Notes: a model not told the origin generated them from the letters alone. A stretch of DNA of 64,000 bases from an uncultured Clostridia bacterium (GCA_944391745.1 CALXUS010000001.1:1-64000); one strand, 5' to 3'; positions 9,173 to 21,630 are shown, numbered from the stretch's first letter. Numbers and translations: made by a program.

Positions 9173-9392
9173 ATCTTTCACTTAATATTTCATTAAAATT
9201 TTGTACAAAATCATTTATATTATTTTGCTCTTTTTCTGTTACTTCATTATATAGTGTAATAGTATTTTCAGTTAATTGAACTATTCCTTCATCACCAATT
9301 GTAATAGTTAATGTTACTGCTGCTAATATGATTATTACAATTATTGTAATTACAAGTACAAGTAATGTAATACCATTTTCTTTTGATTTCAT
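9171..9392 (-). CDS. Small protein with type IV pilin-like N-terminus
   Basis: 73 aa. The start KSKENG|ITLLVLVITI resembles a prepilin peptidase site: a short basic leader, Gly at the cleavage point, then about 20 hydrophobic residues. The Glu normally at mature position 5 is Val. The C-terminal 40 residues are polar and probably helical. AAGGAG precedes the ATG. No pilus assembly ATPase, peptidase or platform gene is in the window. The 20179-21630 protein has the same kind of N-terminus. Confidence 0.6.
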   Translation of the reverse strand: MKSKENGITLLVLVITIIVIIILAAVTLTITIGDEGIVQLTENTITLYNEVTEKEQNNINDFVQNFNEILSER

Positions 9393-9494
9393 ATTTGCTC
9401 CTTACATAACGAACTTATTTTTTACATTATATATAAACTAAAAATATATTTCAATATTATATTATTACCAATTTTAATTATTTTAAAATAAAAA

Positions 9495-9518
9495 CCTAGT
9501 TGCTTTTCTACAACTAGG
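9495..9518 (-). terminator. groEL terminator
   Basis: Perfect 8-bp stem CCTAGTTG / CAACTAGG with an 8-nt loop, followed on the minus strand by TTTTTATTTT. Confidence 0.85.
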
Positions 9519-9540
9519 CTTATTATTATTTAATTATTTA

Positions 9541-11217
<1,677 letters not shown>

Positions 11218-11274
11218 TTACAATCCATTCTTTGATGTCTTTAATGGCAAACGCCATATCGGCATTTTTTATTA

Positions 11275-11663
<389 letters not shown>

Positions 11664-11666
11664 TAC

Positions 11667-11693
11667 TTTATATCTTTTTTTAGCAATTGTCAA
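11667..11693 (-). promoter_or_regulatory. groESL promoter
   Basis: Minus strand TTGACA (11693-11688) followed by TATAAA (11672-11667) at 15 bp, or TAAAGT at 17 bp. It is flanked by a CIRCE on each side; the upstream one overlaps the -35. Confidence 0.6.
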
Positions 11694-11706
11694 TAGAGAT
11701 TGCTAA
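11680..11706. promoter_or_regulatory. Second, degenerate CIRCE operator at groESL
   Basis: TTAGCAATT-N9-GATTGCTAA keeps the arms TTAGCA/TGCTAA and the exact 9-bp spacing. It overlaps the -35 box, so HrcA could also block polymerase binding here. Confidence 0.8.
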
Positions 11707-11731
11707 TTTTCACAAAATATTCACAATTATA

Positions 11732-13321
11732 TTATTTTATACTTTTTGCAACTAATTCAACAAATAATGGATGAGGTCTATCTGGCCTTGATTTAAATTC
11801 AGGATGAAACTGACAAGCTACAAAAAATGGATGATTTTTTAATTCTACTATTTCAACTAATTTATTATCTGGCGAAGTTCCTACAATTTCTAAGCCTTTA
11901 TCTTCCATTTGTTTTCTATAATCATTATTATATTCATATCTATGTCTATGTCTTTCTGATATTTCTTTGGTTCCATACATATTTAGTACTTTGCTTCCTT
12001 CTTTTAGTATGCAAGGATATGCACCAAGCCTCATTGTTCCACCTTTATTTTTTACTTTCTTTTGTTCATTCATTATATGTATAACCAAATTTTTTGCATT
12101 TGGTTCAAATTCTTCTGAATTTACATCTTCTAATTTTAATACATCTCTAGCAAATTCTATTACTGCCATTTGCATTCCTAAGCAAATACCCAAAAATGGA
12201 ATGTTATTTTCTCTAGCATATTTTATTGCTTCTATCATTCCATTAATTCCTCTATTACCAAATCCTCCTGGAACTATTATTCCATCATATTTGCTTAGCT
12301 CTTCTTTTACATTTTCTTTATTTATTTTTTCACTATCCACTAATTCTACTATTGTTTTTACTTCATTTTCATATCCAGCATGTTTTACACTTTCAATTAC
12401 AGATAAATATGAATCTTCTAATTTTGTGTATTTTCCTACTATTGCTATATTAACTGTTTTACTATTGGCTTTTTTGATTTTTTTGACTAATTCTTCCCAT
12501 TTTTCATTGTGAGGTGTATTATTTTTTAGATTTAACTTTTTGCAAACCGCATCTGCTAAACCTTCTTTTTCTAGCATTAAAGGAAGCTCATACAAGTTTG
12601 AAACTGTTTTATTTTCTATTACATTTTCCTTTTTTACATTACAGAATAACGCAATTTTTTCTTTCATAGCATCTGGAATTTTTGTATCAGCTCTACATAC
12701 TAATATATCTGGCATAATTCCTAATGCTTGTAATTCTTTTACAGAATGTTGCGTTGGTTTTGACTTTAATTCATTTGAACCAGAAATGTATGGTAATAAT
12801 GTTACATGAATAAATACTGTATCTTCTTCTTTTTGCTCAATGCCTATTTGTCTAATGGCTTCTAGCATTGGTCCACTTTCTATATCTCCAACGGTTCCAC
12901 CTATTTCAGTAATTACAACATCTACTGCTTTATCTTTAAATTTATATACTTTATCTTTTATTGCATCAGTTATATGTGGAATTACCTGAACAGTTTTTCC
13001 TAAATAGTCTCCTTTTCTTTCTTTTTCAATTACTTCTAAGTATATTTTTCCACTTGTAATGCTTGAATTACCTGAAAGATTTTCATCTGTAAATCTTTCA
13101 TAATGACCTAAGTCTAAGTCTGTTTCAGCCCCATCATCTGTTACAAAAACTTCTCCGTGTTCATAAGGACTCATTGTTCCTGGGTCAACATTAATATATG
13201 GATCAAATTTTTGATTTACTACTTTATAACCTCTATTTTTTAATAATCTTCCTAATGAAGCTGCTGTCATTCCTTTTCCAAGTCCTGACACTACTCCTCC
13301 TGTAACAAAAATGTATTTCAT
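11732..13321 (-). CDS. pyrG: CTP synthase
   Basis: 529 aa, full length. The N-terminal synthetase domain (about 1-265) opens with [20 protein letters not shown], the phosphate loop. The C-terminal class I glutaminase has the nucleophile Cys in LGICLGMQ and the catalytic FHPEF near the end. It converts UTP to CTP with glutamine and ATP. AGGAGG precedes the ATG. The gene has its own promoter (13478-13506), and a strong terminator hairpin lies in the leader between promoter and start, so expression is probably controlled by attenuation. Confidence 0.98.
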   Translation of the reverse strand: MKYIFVTGGVVSGLGKGMTAASLGRLLKNRGYKVVNQKFDPYINVDPGTMSPYEHGEVFVTDDGAETDLDLGHYERFTDENLSGNSSITSGKIYLEVIEKERKGDYLGKTVQVIPHITDAIKDKVYKFKDKAVDVVITEIGGTVGDIESGPMLEAIRQIGIEQKEEDTVFIHVTLLPYISGSNELKSKPTQHSVKELQALGIMPDILVCRADTKIPDAMKEKIALFCNVKKENVIENKTVSNLYELPLMLEKEGLADAVCKKLNLKNNTPHNEKWEELVKKIKKANSKTVNIAIVGKYTKLEDSYLSVIESVKHAGYENEVKTIVELVDSEKINKENVKEELSKYDGIIVPGGFGNRGINGMIEAIKYARENNIPFLGICLGMQMAVIEFARDVLKLEDVNSEEFEPNAKNLVIHIMNEQKKVKNKGGTMRLGAYPCILKEGSKVLNMYGTKEISERHRHRYEYNNDYRKQMEDKGLEIVGTSPDNKLVEIVELKNHPFFVACQFHPEFKSRPDRPHPLFVELVAKSIK

Positions 13322-13361
13322 TTTACCCTCCTTTTTGTAGAAAATCCAATAAAAAAGAAAA

Positions 13362-13395
13362 GATAGGCTAAAAAAGCGTTTTTTTTTAGCCTATC
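13362..13395 (-). terminator. Leader terminator (probable attenuator) upstream of pyrG
   Basis: On the minus strand GATAGGCTAAAAAA..TTTTTTAGCCTATC, a stem of about 14 bp, is followed by TTTTCTTTTTT. It ends about 40 nt before the pyrG ATG and lies inside the transcript expected from 13478-13506. A second stem at 13396-13432 (CTACT..GAATTTAAA / TTTAAATTC..AGTAG) abuts it and could be part of the switch. Confidence 0.7.
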
Positions 13396-13477
13396 CTACT
13401 ATTATGGAATTTAAACCATTTAAATTCAGTAGTCGTTCTCTATCGTACCAATTTTAATAGAAACCACATACAAGTAT

Positions 13478-13506
13478 TTTATATCACTGTTTAATATTTT
13501 TTTCAA
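13478..13506 (-). promoter_or_regulatory. pyrG promoter
   Basis: Minus strand TTGAAA (13506-13501), 17-bp spacer, TATAAA (13483-13478). It predicts a leader of about 150 nt containing the hairpins at 13362-13432. Confidence 0.7.
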
Positions 13507-13553
13507 GTACTTTTTTTAATTTTATATATTTACTTTTATTAGAGTTTTTATAA

Positions 13554-16500
13554 CTAATTATAAATAACATTGTTTTTTCCTACGATTTCACTGAATTCAT
13601 TAATTATTTCATCATCTGCATAAATTGCTCCACAACTACTCAATTTTTCTCCTTGTTTAACAAAAATTAGTGTGTTGTTTTTTTCTCCCATAAAAAATCT
13701 TATTGCTCCTCTAAGTTTTTCCTTATTGATTTCATCAAGATTTGTAATTTCTAATATTAATTTTTTTCTTTTTGGGATGTTTTTTAAATCATTTTCGAAA
13801 TTATCTTTTTCTCTATAGTTTATATTTTTATGAAATCCTTCATTCATTAAGTTTCTAAGGCTTTCTTCATCTTCTATATCTACAATTGAATTAGCAATTA
13901 TACTTGCATCAGCATCTTCTTTCATGCTTATTCTACCATCTATTGCTACGATTGATTCTTCCATTAATATATTAGAACATTTATTATAACAACTTTCAAA
14001 TACTATAACCTCACAAGTTCCATATAAGTCTTCTACAGTTACAAAAGCCATTATTTTATTTGTCTTTGTAAATTTCTTTTTTACTTTGTTTATGATTGCA
14101 ATAAGTCTTACTCTTTCTCCATCTTTTACAACATTTTGTTTTTCTGTAATTATTTGAGTATTATCTGCTGATTGGCTATTTAGAGCAGCCTCGTCGTCAC
14201 TTGACATTGTTTCTGTTGCTTCTTTTAATTGTAATATATTTACATTTGCTATTTTTTCTATTAAGCTTTTATATTTTTCAAGTGGATGACCAGAAATATA
14301 TATTCCTAGCATTTCCTTTTCCATTGATAATAATTCTTTTTCAGAATATTCTGGAAGTTCTGTATAGTTATATTTCATTTTTTGCATTTCACTATCTTCA
14401 CTTCCCATGTCAAACATTGTTACTTGTCCAGCATAATCCCTATTTTTAGAATCAGCAATCATATCAATTATACTTTCAAATGATGCAATTAATGTAGCTC
14501 TTGTTTTTCCTAAATTATCAAAAGCTCCTGCCTTTATTAAACTTTCTACACATTTTTTATTTACTGATTCACCATAAATTCTTTCACAAAAATCTGTAAA
14601 ATCTTTAAATTTACCATTTTCTTCTCTTTCTTTTACTATATTGTCTACGGCTTGAAGTCCAACATTTTTTATACTTCCAAGTCCAAATCTAATTGAATTT
14701 CCTGAAGCAGTAAATTTTGTAAAACTTTCATTTATATCTGGTTTTAATATTTCTATGTTTTTCTTTTTACATTCATCAATATATATTGGTACTTTGTCTA
14801 AATTTCCTAAAAAGCTATTAAGCATTGCTGCCATAAATTCTGCTGGGTAATATGCTTTTAAATATGCTGTTCTATATGCTACTACTGCATAACAAGCAGC
14901 ATGAGATTTGTTGAATGCATATTTTGCAAATTCAGCCATTTCATCAAATATTTTATTTGCTGAAACTTCATCTATACCATTTCTTACACAACCTGGTATT
15001 TCTACATTTCCATTTTCATCTAATTTTCCATGTACAAAGTTTTCTCTTTCTTTTGCCATTACATCTAGCTTTTTCTTTCCCATAGCACGTCTTACTAGGT
15101 CAGCTCTTCCTAATGAGTACCCTGCTAGGTTTCTAACTATTTGCATTACTTGCTCTTGATAAACCATGCAACCATAAGTTACTGATAGTATTGGTTTTAA
15201 ACTTGGATGTGTATATACTGCATGATCTGGATCTTTTTTATTTGCTATGTATCTTGGAATTTGGTCCATTGGTCCAGGTCTATAAAGTGATACACCTGCT
15301 ATAATGTCTTCTAGACAGTCGGGCTTTAATTCTTTCATGAAGTTTGTCATTCCCTGTGATTCAAACTGGAATATTCCAACCGAATCTCCATCCTGCCATA
15401 ATTTATATACTTTAGGATCATTCATTTCTTTATCAAATACTACATCTATGCCTTTATTCTTTTTTACTAATTCTATAGCATCTCTTATAACAGTTAATGT
15501 TCTCAAACCTAGAAAGTCCATTTTTAGAAGTCCTAGTTCTTCAAGTGTTGTCATTATATATTGTGTTGAAATTATATCATCTCTTGCATAAAGAGGAACA
15601 TAATTTACAACTGGCTCACGGGCTATTATTATTCCACAAGCATGTGTTGAAGCCTGTCTTGGAAGTCCTTCTAAAGCCATTGCTATATCTAATAAATTAT
15701 GTATTTCATTATTTCCATCATATAAATCTTTTAATTCTTTGTTTTGCTCCATTGCTTTCGCTATTGTTATATGAAGCTCATTAGGTATCATTTTGGCTAG
15801 CTTATCCGCTTCTGCATAAGAAATATCTAGTACTCTTGCAACATCTCTTATAACCATTCTTGCAGACATAGTTCCAAAAGTTATAATCTGAGAAACATGG
15901 TCATGACCATATTTTTTTGCAACATAATCTATAACATCTTGTCTTTTTTCATAGTCAAAATCTATATCAAAATCGGGCATACTTATTCTTTCTGGATTTA
16001 AAAATCTTTCGAAAATAAGTCCATATTTTATTGGATCAATATCTGTTATTTCTATTGCATAAGCTACTATTGAACCTGCTCCAGAGCCACGCCCAGGTCC
16101 TACAGGTATATCGTTAGATTTTGCATAATGCACATAATCCCACACAATTAAGAAGTAATCAGTATAACCCATTTTGTTAATTACACCTAACTCGTACTCT
16201 TCTCTATCCCAAATTTCTTGTGGTGGGTTTTCTCCATATCTATTTTTTATTCCATCATCTGTTAATTTTTTTAGATAATCAAAATGTGTTGCAAATTCTT
16301 CTGGTACATCATAATTAGGTAATATTGTATGTCCAAATTCAAATTCGACATTACATTTTTCTGCTACTTTTACTGTATTTTCAATAGCGTCTGGTACATT
16401 TTTAAAGTATTCCATCATTTCTTCAGGTGATTTTACATATAATTCATCTGTTTCGAATCTCATTCTATCTGGGTCAGACATTTTCTTGCCTGTTTGAATG

Positions 16501-17171
16501 CATAATAATACTTCATGATTATATGCATCTTCTTTTCTTAAATAATGTGAATCATTTGTAGCTAAAAGTGGTATATCTAGTTCTCTTGCCATCTGTATTA
16601 ACTTCTGATTTACCATTACTTGGTCTTTTATTCCATTATTTTGTATTTCCAAATAATAGTCTTCTCCAAATAAGTTTTTAAACCAAAGAGCTGACTTTTT
16701 TGCTCCTTCTATATCTCCCTGTAATATTTTTGATGGGATTTCACCTGCTAAACAGGCACTTGAGCAAACTATGCCCTCATGATATTTTTCCAAAACTTCT
16801 TTATCTATACGTGGTTTATAGTAAAATCCATCTGTAAAGCCTAGAGATACTAGTTTAATTAAGTTTTTATAACCATTATTATCTTTAGCAAGAAGTATTA
16901 AATGATTATATTTTGAATCTAAAACTGGGTCTTTATCTTTCATTGTTCTAGGTGCTACATAAACTTCACAGCCTATTATTGGCTTTACACCATTTGCTTT
17001 GCAAGCTTTGTAAAAATCTATTGCACCAAACATAACACCATGGTCTGTTATCGCCATGGCATCCATTCCTAATTCTTTTGCTCTTACCGGTAAATCTTTT
17101 ATTCTATTTGCTCCATCTAATAAACTAAATTCGCTATGTATATGTAAATGCACAAATTTGCCTTCTAACAT
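13554..17171 (-). CDS. dnaE: DNA polymerase III subunit alpha (DnaE type)
   Basis: 1205 aa. N-terminal PHP domain (HLHIHSEFSLLDG, then AITDHGVMFG). The polymerase core carries the catalytic Asp residues in MPDFDIDFDYEKR near residue 400. Helix-hairpin-helix and tau-binding regions follow, then an OB fold near 1000 (AFVTVEDLYGTCEVIVF). No 3'-5' exonuclease domain, so this is the DnaE rather than the PolC form. GGAGG precedes the ATG. It stands alone between pyrG and a GNAT gene. Confidence 0.98.
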   Translation of the reverse strand: MLEGKFVHLHIHSEFSLLDGANRIKDLPVRAKELGMDAMAITDHGVMFGAIDFYKACKANGVKPIIGCEVYVAPRTMKDKDPVLDSKYNHLILLAKDNNGYKNLIKLVSLGFTDGFYYKPRIDKEVLEKYHEGIVCSSACLAGEIPSKILQGDIEGAKKSALWFKNLFGEDYYLEIQNNGIKDQVMVNQKLIQMARELDIPLLATNDSHYLRKEDAYNHEVLLCIQTGKKMSDPDRMRFETDELYVKSPEEMMEYFKNVPDAIENTVKVAEKCNVEFEFGHTILPNYDVPEEFATHFDYLKKLTDDGIKNRYGENPPQEIWDREEYELGVINKMGYTDYFLIVWDYVHYAKSNDIPVGPGRGSGAGSIVAYAIEITDIDPIKYGLIFERFLNPERISMPDFDIDFDYEKRQDVIDYVAKKYGHDHVSQIITFGTMSARMVIRDVARVLDISYAEADKLAKMIPNELHITIAKAMEQNKELKDLYDGNNEIHNLLDIAMALEGLPRQASTHACGIIIAREPVVNYVPLYARDDIISTQYIMTTLEELGLLKMDFLGLRTLTVIRDAIELVKKNKGIDVVFDKEMNDPKVYKLWQDGDSVGIFQFESQGMTNFMKELKPDCLEDIIAGVSLYRPGPMDQIPRYIANKKDPDHAVYTHPSLKPILSVTYGCMVYQEQVMQIVRNLAGYSLGRADLVRRAMGKKKLDVMAKERENFVHGKLDENGNVEIPGCVRNGIDEVSANKIFDEMAEFAKYAFNKSHAACYAVVAYRTAYLKAYYPAEFMAAMLNSFLGNLDKVPIYIDECKKKNIEILKPDINESFTKFTASGNSIRFGLGSIKNVGLQAVDNIVKEREENGKFKDFTDFCERIYGESVNKKCVESLIKAGAFDNLGKTRATLIASFESIIDMIADSKNRDYAGQVTMFDMGSEDSEMQKMKYNYTELPEYSEKELLSMEKEMLGIYISGHPLEKYKSLIEKIANVNILQLKEATETMSSDDEAALNSQSADNTQIITEKQNVVKDGERVRLIAIINKVKKKFTKTNKIMAFVTVEDLYGTCEVIVFESCYNKCSNILMEESIVAIDGRISMKEDADASIIANSIVDIEDEESLRNLMNEGFHKNINYREKDNFENDLKNIPKRKKLILEITNLDEINKEKLRGAIRFFMGEKNNTLIFVKQGEKLSSCGAIYADDEIINEFSEIVGKNNVIYN

Positions 17172-17241
17172 TTTTTCGCCTCCGTATTAATTTTACACGA
17201 ACCTTTAATTTTTATTATTATACAATGCCACAATATTTAAG

Positions 17242-17952
17242 TCAATTAATAAATATTGCTTTTTCTTTTGCTAAAAATTTAAAACCATCATTTTTCGCCA
17301 CTTTTTGTGATATTATATTTTCTTTGCTGACCCAATACGTAGGTATTAATTTTCTTTTTAGGCATTTTCTAGAAATCTTTTCTACAACTTTTGAAGCTAA
17401 TCCATTATTTCTATAGCTTTCTTCAGTTTGAATAACTATATTTGCCATATTATTAATTACATTTGAAACATATCCTAATGATACTATTTTCTCGTCTTTT
17501 ATAACTCCATAATTTATCCCATAAGGTGCTTTTATTTTATTAAATTCTTTCCATTTTTCTTCTTTATATTTTTCGTTTTTTTCTTTTTTAACTATGTTAT
17601 AAAAGAAGTCTTTTTGACTTTCATCTATTAAAATTACATTTTCACAATTAATTTTGCTTTCTTCAGAATCTTTAGCTAGTCTGTACATGATTTTTATTTC
17701 ATATTTGTCTAAATATTTACTTGCAAATTTTTCTAAAATATCTTTATGTTCTATGTTTTTCAAATATTTTTTTAAATTTTCAAAGTATCTTGGTGAACAT
17801 GATATTATTACTTTATTATTTATATTAGTTTCTATAATTGGATAATAAAATTTTCCTCCTAATAGTATTTCTCTATTCTTTGAACTTGTTAGAATTATAT
17901 CATTTATATTATATTTATTTTCCAATCCTAAAAAATCATAATATTCTTTCAA
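17242..17952 (-). CDS. GNAT-family N-acetyltransferase
   Basis: 236 aa. The N-terminal half (1-130) is a less conserved recognition domain. The C-terminal half carries the GNAT acetyl-CoA site in ESYRNNGLASKVVEKISRKC, followed by the paired strand and helix (PTYWVSKENIISQKVAKNDG) and the final strand. The architecture fits the clostridial 'GNAT acetyltransferase' group; the acyl acceptor is unknown. No membrane segments. Single gene 69 nt upstream of dnaE's 5' end. Confidence 0.75.
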   Translation of the reverse strand: MKEYYDFLGLENKYNINDIILTSSKNREILLGGKFYYPIIETNINNKVIISCSPRYFENLKKYLKNIEHKDILEKFASKYLDKYEIKIMYRLAKDSEESKINCENVILIDESQKDFFYNIVKKEKNEKYKEEKWKEFNKIKAPYGINYGVIKDEKIVSLGYVSNVINNMANIVIQTEESYRNNGLASKVVEKISRKCLKRKLIPTYWVSKENIISQKVAKNDGFKFLAKEKAIFIN

Positions 17953-17989
17953 TATTTCTTACCTCATTTATTTTCTATATTATATATAA

Positions 17990-18032
17990 AAAGAGCTAAC
18001 TAAACAAGTTTAAATTTAGTCAACCCCTTTTT
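17990..18032 (-). terminator. Terminator of the ABC exporter operon
   Basis: Minus strand GGGGTTGACTAAA .. TTTAGTTAGCTC (with G-U pairs) followed by TTTTTATAT, directly after the permease stop. Confidence 0.65.
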
Positions 18033-18040
18033 ATATAAAT

Positions 18041-19267
18041 TTATTCTTTGCTTTTATACATTTTAAACATTTTCTTTAAGTTGATTTTTTCTCCGTAATT
18101 TAATATTGCTGAAGAATATATTTTAATCGAAATGTGTGCTACTATAATTATTGTTACAATTAAAATTGCTATTGATAGTAATATTTCATTAATATTTGAA
18201 AGTCCCATCATTACTCTAAAAGGCATACAGAACGGTGATGAAATTGGAATAATAGCTGCTAATTCATTTAAACTGCTTGTTGGATTCATCATTGTGAAAT
18301 AAGATAAGTAAAATCCTATTACTGCTAATATTGCAACTGGTCCATTAGCTGATTGTACCTCTTCCGGTTTTGAAACGGTTGAGCCTGTTAAAGCATATAA
18401 CATTGCATATAATGAGTATCCTAATAAATAATATATTGCTATTATTGCAATCATCTGTGGACTTATTTTCATCATTTCAAATATCACCTGAACTGTCTCT
18501 TGTGGTAAAAATACCTGTGCACAAATTACTGCAACTAATATTAATATAATGGTTTGAGCTATACCTACTATTCCAATACCTATTGTTTTTCCTAATACAA
18601 TTATTCTTGGACTAGTTGATGTTACTAATGTTTCTATTATTCTTGATGTTTTCTCTACTGTAATTGCACTTGATACTTGATATGCATAGAAATATATTGC
18701 ATAAAATAATACTATAGATAAAAGCATCATTACCAATATATTACTTGATGTTTCATCAGATGAAAGTGATGTAACTGATATATTGCTTTCCATATTTAGT
18801 GTTGGTAATTTATCTTCTGGTATTCCTAGTTTTTCTAGTTGCATATTTTGATATGTTAATTGAATTGCATTTATAACTTCCGTTGGTGCAGTTGTTCCTA
18901 ATCCCATACTATCAATTAAATATTCAAAAAATATTCCACTATCTGTTTCTGTTAGAATTATTGCTGAAGACATTTCACCACTTTTTACCTTTTCTTGAAT
19001 TTGATCTCTCGTACTTGTTTTATCTACTTGAACATCATACCCCAACTCTAAAAATTGGTCATGTAAGCTCTCTAATCTTCCTTCAAATATATCTTCATTA
19101 TCTAAAATAGTTATTTTTGTAGCTTCTGTTGTTACTCCGCTTATCCAATTAGGAATATTAAATCCTATTACTATAATTAATAATATTATTAAATTTGAAA
19201 TAATAAAAGATTTTCTTTTTACCATATCTTTAATGGTAAAAGAAATTACTGTAAATAAACTTCTCAT
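18041..19267 (-). CDS. ABC-2 type exporter permease (NatB-like)
   Basis: 408 aa. First membrane helix at about 23-42, a large extracellular loop to about 170, then five or six helices between 178 and 395. This layout and the sequence SSAITVEKTSRIIETLVTS match the NatB/YhaP group of ABC-2 permeases, which export sodium or small toxic compounds with a NatA ATPase. The ATG overlaps the ATPase stop (TAATG), so the two are translationally coupled. Substrate not deducible. Confidence 0.85.
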   Translation of the reverse strand: MRSLFTVISFTIKDMVKRKSFIISNLIILLIIVIGFNIPNWISGVTTEATKITILDNEDIFEGRLESLHDQFLELGYDVQVDKTSTRDQIQEKVKSGEMSSAIILTETDSGIFFEYLIDSMGLGTTAPTEVINAIQLTYQNMQLEKLGIPEDKLPTLNMESNISVTSLSSDETSSNILVMMLLSIVLFYAIYFYAYQVSSAITVEKTSRIIETLVTSTSPRIIVLGKTIGIGIVGIAQTIILILVAVICAQVFLPQETVQVIFEMMKISPQMIAIIAIYYLLGYSLYAMLYALTGSTVSKPEEVQSANGPVAILAVIGFYLSYFTMMNPTSSLNELAAIIPISSPFCMPFRVMMGLSNINEILLSIAILIVTIIIVAHISIKIYSSAILNYGEKINLKKMFKMYKSKE

Positions 19268-20160
19268 TATTTGTCACCTACCTTTTCTATAAAAATATCA
19301 TTAAGGCTAGGTTTTTTAACTTCCATTTTTTCTATTTCTATATTTTTTGATACAAGCTTTTTTAATAGGTTTTGAGCTTGCAATTCATCATTTATAGCAA
19401 TTTCATATCTGTTGTCTAATTCTTTTATTATTATTAGCCCTTCATCTTTTATTTCTTTTGAAACATCAGCTTTTGTTATTAATTCTACTCTATTAGCTTT
19501 ATAACTATCTTTTATTTCTTTTAAATTACCTTGAAGAATTGTTTTTCCTTTATCTAATATTAATATGTCTGTACAGAATTCTTCTATAGATGCCATCTGA
19601 TGGCTTGACATTATTATGTATGTTCCTTTTTCAACTAGCTCTAAAATAGCAGATTTTAATAATTCTGTATTTATAGGATCTAATCCGCTAAAAGGTTCAT
19701 CAATTACTAATAACTCTGGGTTATGTATTACAGCTGTAATAAACTGTATTTTTTGCTGATTTCCTTTAGATAGTTTTTCTGCAGTTAAATATTTATATTC
19801 CTCTACTTCTAATTTCTTTAGCCAATAATCCATTGATTCTTCTGCTTCTTTTTTCTTCATTCCTTTTAATTTTGCCAAGTACATTAATTGTTCGTTTATT
19901 TTAATTTTAGGATAAATTCCTCTTTCTTCTGGTAAATATCCAAAGTTTACGTATTTTCTCTCAACTTCTTTTCCATTCCAACTAATTGTTCCTGAATCTT
20001 TTTTTATAATTCCTAATATCATTCTAATTGTAGTAGATTTTCCTGCACCATTTGTACCTAATAATCCAAATACACCTGGTTTATTCATTTCAAAAGATAT
20101 ATTATCTACTGCAAGTTGTTCTCCATAAGATTTGCTTACATTTTGAACTTTTAGTCCCAT
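19267..20160 (-). CDS. ABC transporter ATP-binding protein (NatA-like)
   Basis: 297 aa. Walker A GTNGAGKSTT near residue 35, signature LSKGNQQKIQF near 132, Walker B LLVIDEPFSGLDP near 155, switch His in SSHQM. A C-terminal extension of about 80 residues is typical of the NatA/YhaQ group. It powers the permease encoded by the overlapping downstream gene. GGAGG precedes the ATG. Confidence 0.92.
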   Translation of the reverse strand: MGLKVQNVSKSYGEQLAVDNISFEMNKPGVFGLLGTNGAGKSTTIRMILGIIKKDSGTISWNGKEVERKYVNFGYLPEERGIYPKIKINEQLMYLAKLKGMKKKEAEESMDYWLKKLEVEEYKYLTAEKLSKGNQQKIQFITAVIHNPELLVIDEPFSGLDPINTELLKSAILELVEKGTYIIMSSHQMASIEEFCTDILILDKGKTILQGNLKEIKDSYKANRVELITKADVSKEIKDEGLIIIKELDNRYEIAINDELQAQNLLKKLVSKNIEIEKMEVKKPSLNDIFIEKVGDK

Positions 20161-20178
20161 ACATCCTCCTCTATTAAT

Positions 20179-21630
20179 TTATTCGACATATTTTTTTGCT
20201 CTTTCCCAATTTTTTTGTATTCCAGCTTCATTGATTGCTATTCCGTAAATTCCAAATTCATATATTTTACCTACAAACTTTAAATTTCTTCCTACTCTTA
20301 AATCTCCTAGTGTTGTATATTGGAATGTCAATTTATTATCTCCGACTTCAAAAGTTCGTACTTTACTTCCATTTATATAGATGATAGCATTTTCTCCTCG
20401 TGTAGCTACAACTTGTATATTTATAGTCTCTCCTAAATAAGGTGATAAGTCTATACTTGTAAATCCTACTCTAGTAATCTCACTTGTTATATCTTTTAGT
20501 GGACTTCCTGTATAATATGCATATACTTGTAAATAGCCTTTATATACTCCTATCCAAGATAAGTATCTATTTGCTGTATCTGATAAAGCAACTATTGTGT
20601 TTGCATAGCCATCTACCGGCATTATATTGGCTTGCATATAATCTCCTTCAATTGTTACATTTATCGAATAGCTTTCTTCTATTTTAAATTTATTGTCTAT
20701 TTCCAATACTGGAATTGCATTATCACTATCTAATATTAATGCTCCATTTTCATCGTATTCTAGAAGTCCGTTATTGTCAGTATATATAGACATTCCTCCA
20801 CCATAATTTTCTATTCTTCCAGTATAAAGGGATGTAGAAATTAGGTTTCCATAAGACTCACCTGTTTTTTCAGTAAATGAATTAACATAAGTTATTGCAC
20901 TTGCAAGATATTCATCATAATTATCATTAAATGAGTGAACTATTACTTGTGATTGGTACATAACCATTCCTTCTATACTCAGAACTACACCAGTTTCATA
21001 ATTTACTAAATAAGGTGAATGATTAGTATCCTTTAACCCTAATTTTTCAAATTGGTTTTGATAAGTATTATTATTTTTTTCTTGTTCTGTATAGTTTCCT
21101 ATTAAAAACCATCCTATTCCATAGGTATTATCTCCTATTTTTATAGTACCCCCAAATTCATTTGTTTGTAATTCTCTTCCTACAATAATATTATTTTCTT
21201 TTACAACATCTTCTAGAACTCCTAATTCTATATAATATTTGAATTCATCTGGAGTCATATTTATTATTTCAAATCCTCTTTCCTTCATATATTGTGATTC
21301 ATCATCTTGCTCATTTCCCAAATAAATCAAATTTTCTCTATATATACCTATTTTTCCTTTATATCTATTATTATTTATTAGCTTATCTACTTCGTCTGTA
21401 TTCATATATCTTACGCTTTTAATTTCATCTTTTTCTAGTTGTAAGCTTAATTTTTCTTTTATCGCTGATATTTCATATTCTCTAACTGCCGATTCTGTTC
21501 TTGTGATAATTCCATTATTTCCAACAGTTAAGCTAATTGCCACACTTGCTATGATTAAGATAATAATAATCGAAACCACTAATGCTATTAATGTTATTCC
21601 TTTGATTTTTCTTTTATCAATCATTAACAT
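20179..21630 (-). CDS. Pilin-like secreted protein with C-terminal LamG-type domain
   Basis: 483 aa. The start KIKG|ITLIALVVSIIIILIIAS resembles a prepilin cleavage site and helix, but mature position 5 is Ala, not Glu. After the helix come a helical stretch (to about 65), a central region with a WFLIG motif, and a C-terminal concanavalin A/LamG-like domain at about 310-475 with the strands IYINGSKVRTF and YEFGIYGIAI. It is probably an exported surface protein; the lectin-like end may bind glycans (inference). AAGGAG precedes the ATG. It is 18 nt from the ABC ATPase but is not obviously related to it. Confidence 0.65.
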   Translation of the reverse strand: MLMIDKRKIKGITLIALVVSIIIILIIASVAISLTVGNNGIITRTESAVREYEISAIKEKLSLQLEKDEIKSVRYMNTDEVDKLINNNRYKGKIGIYRENLIYLGNEQDDESQYMKERGFEIINMTPDEFKYYIELGVLEDVVKENNIIVGRELQTNEFGGTIKIGDNTYGIGWFLIGNYTEQEKNNNTYQNQFEKLGLKDTNHSPYLVNYETGVVLSIEGMVMYQSQVIVHSFNDNYDEYLASAITYVNSFTEKTGESYGNLISTSLYTGRIENYGGGMSIYTDNNGLLEYDENGALILDSDNAIPVLEIDNKFKIEESYSINVTIEGDYMQANIMPVDGYANTIVALSDTANRYLSWIGVYKGYLQVYAYYTGSPLKDITSEITRVGFTSIDLSPYLGETINIQVVATRGENAIIYINGSKVRTFEVGDNKLTFQYTTLGDLRVGRNLKFVGKIYEFGIYGIAINEAGIQKNWERAKKYVE

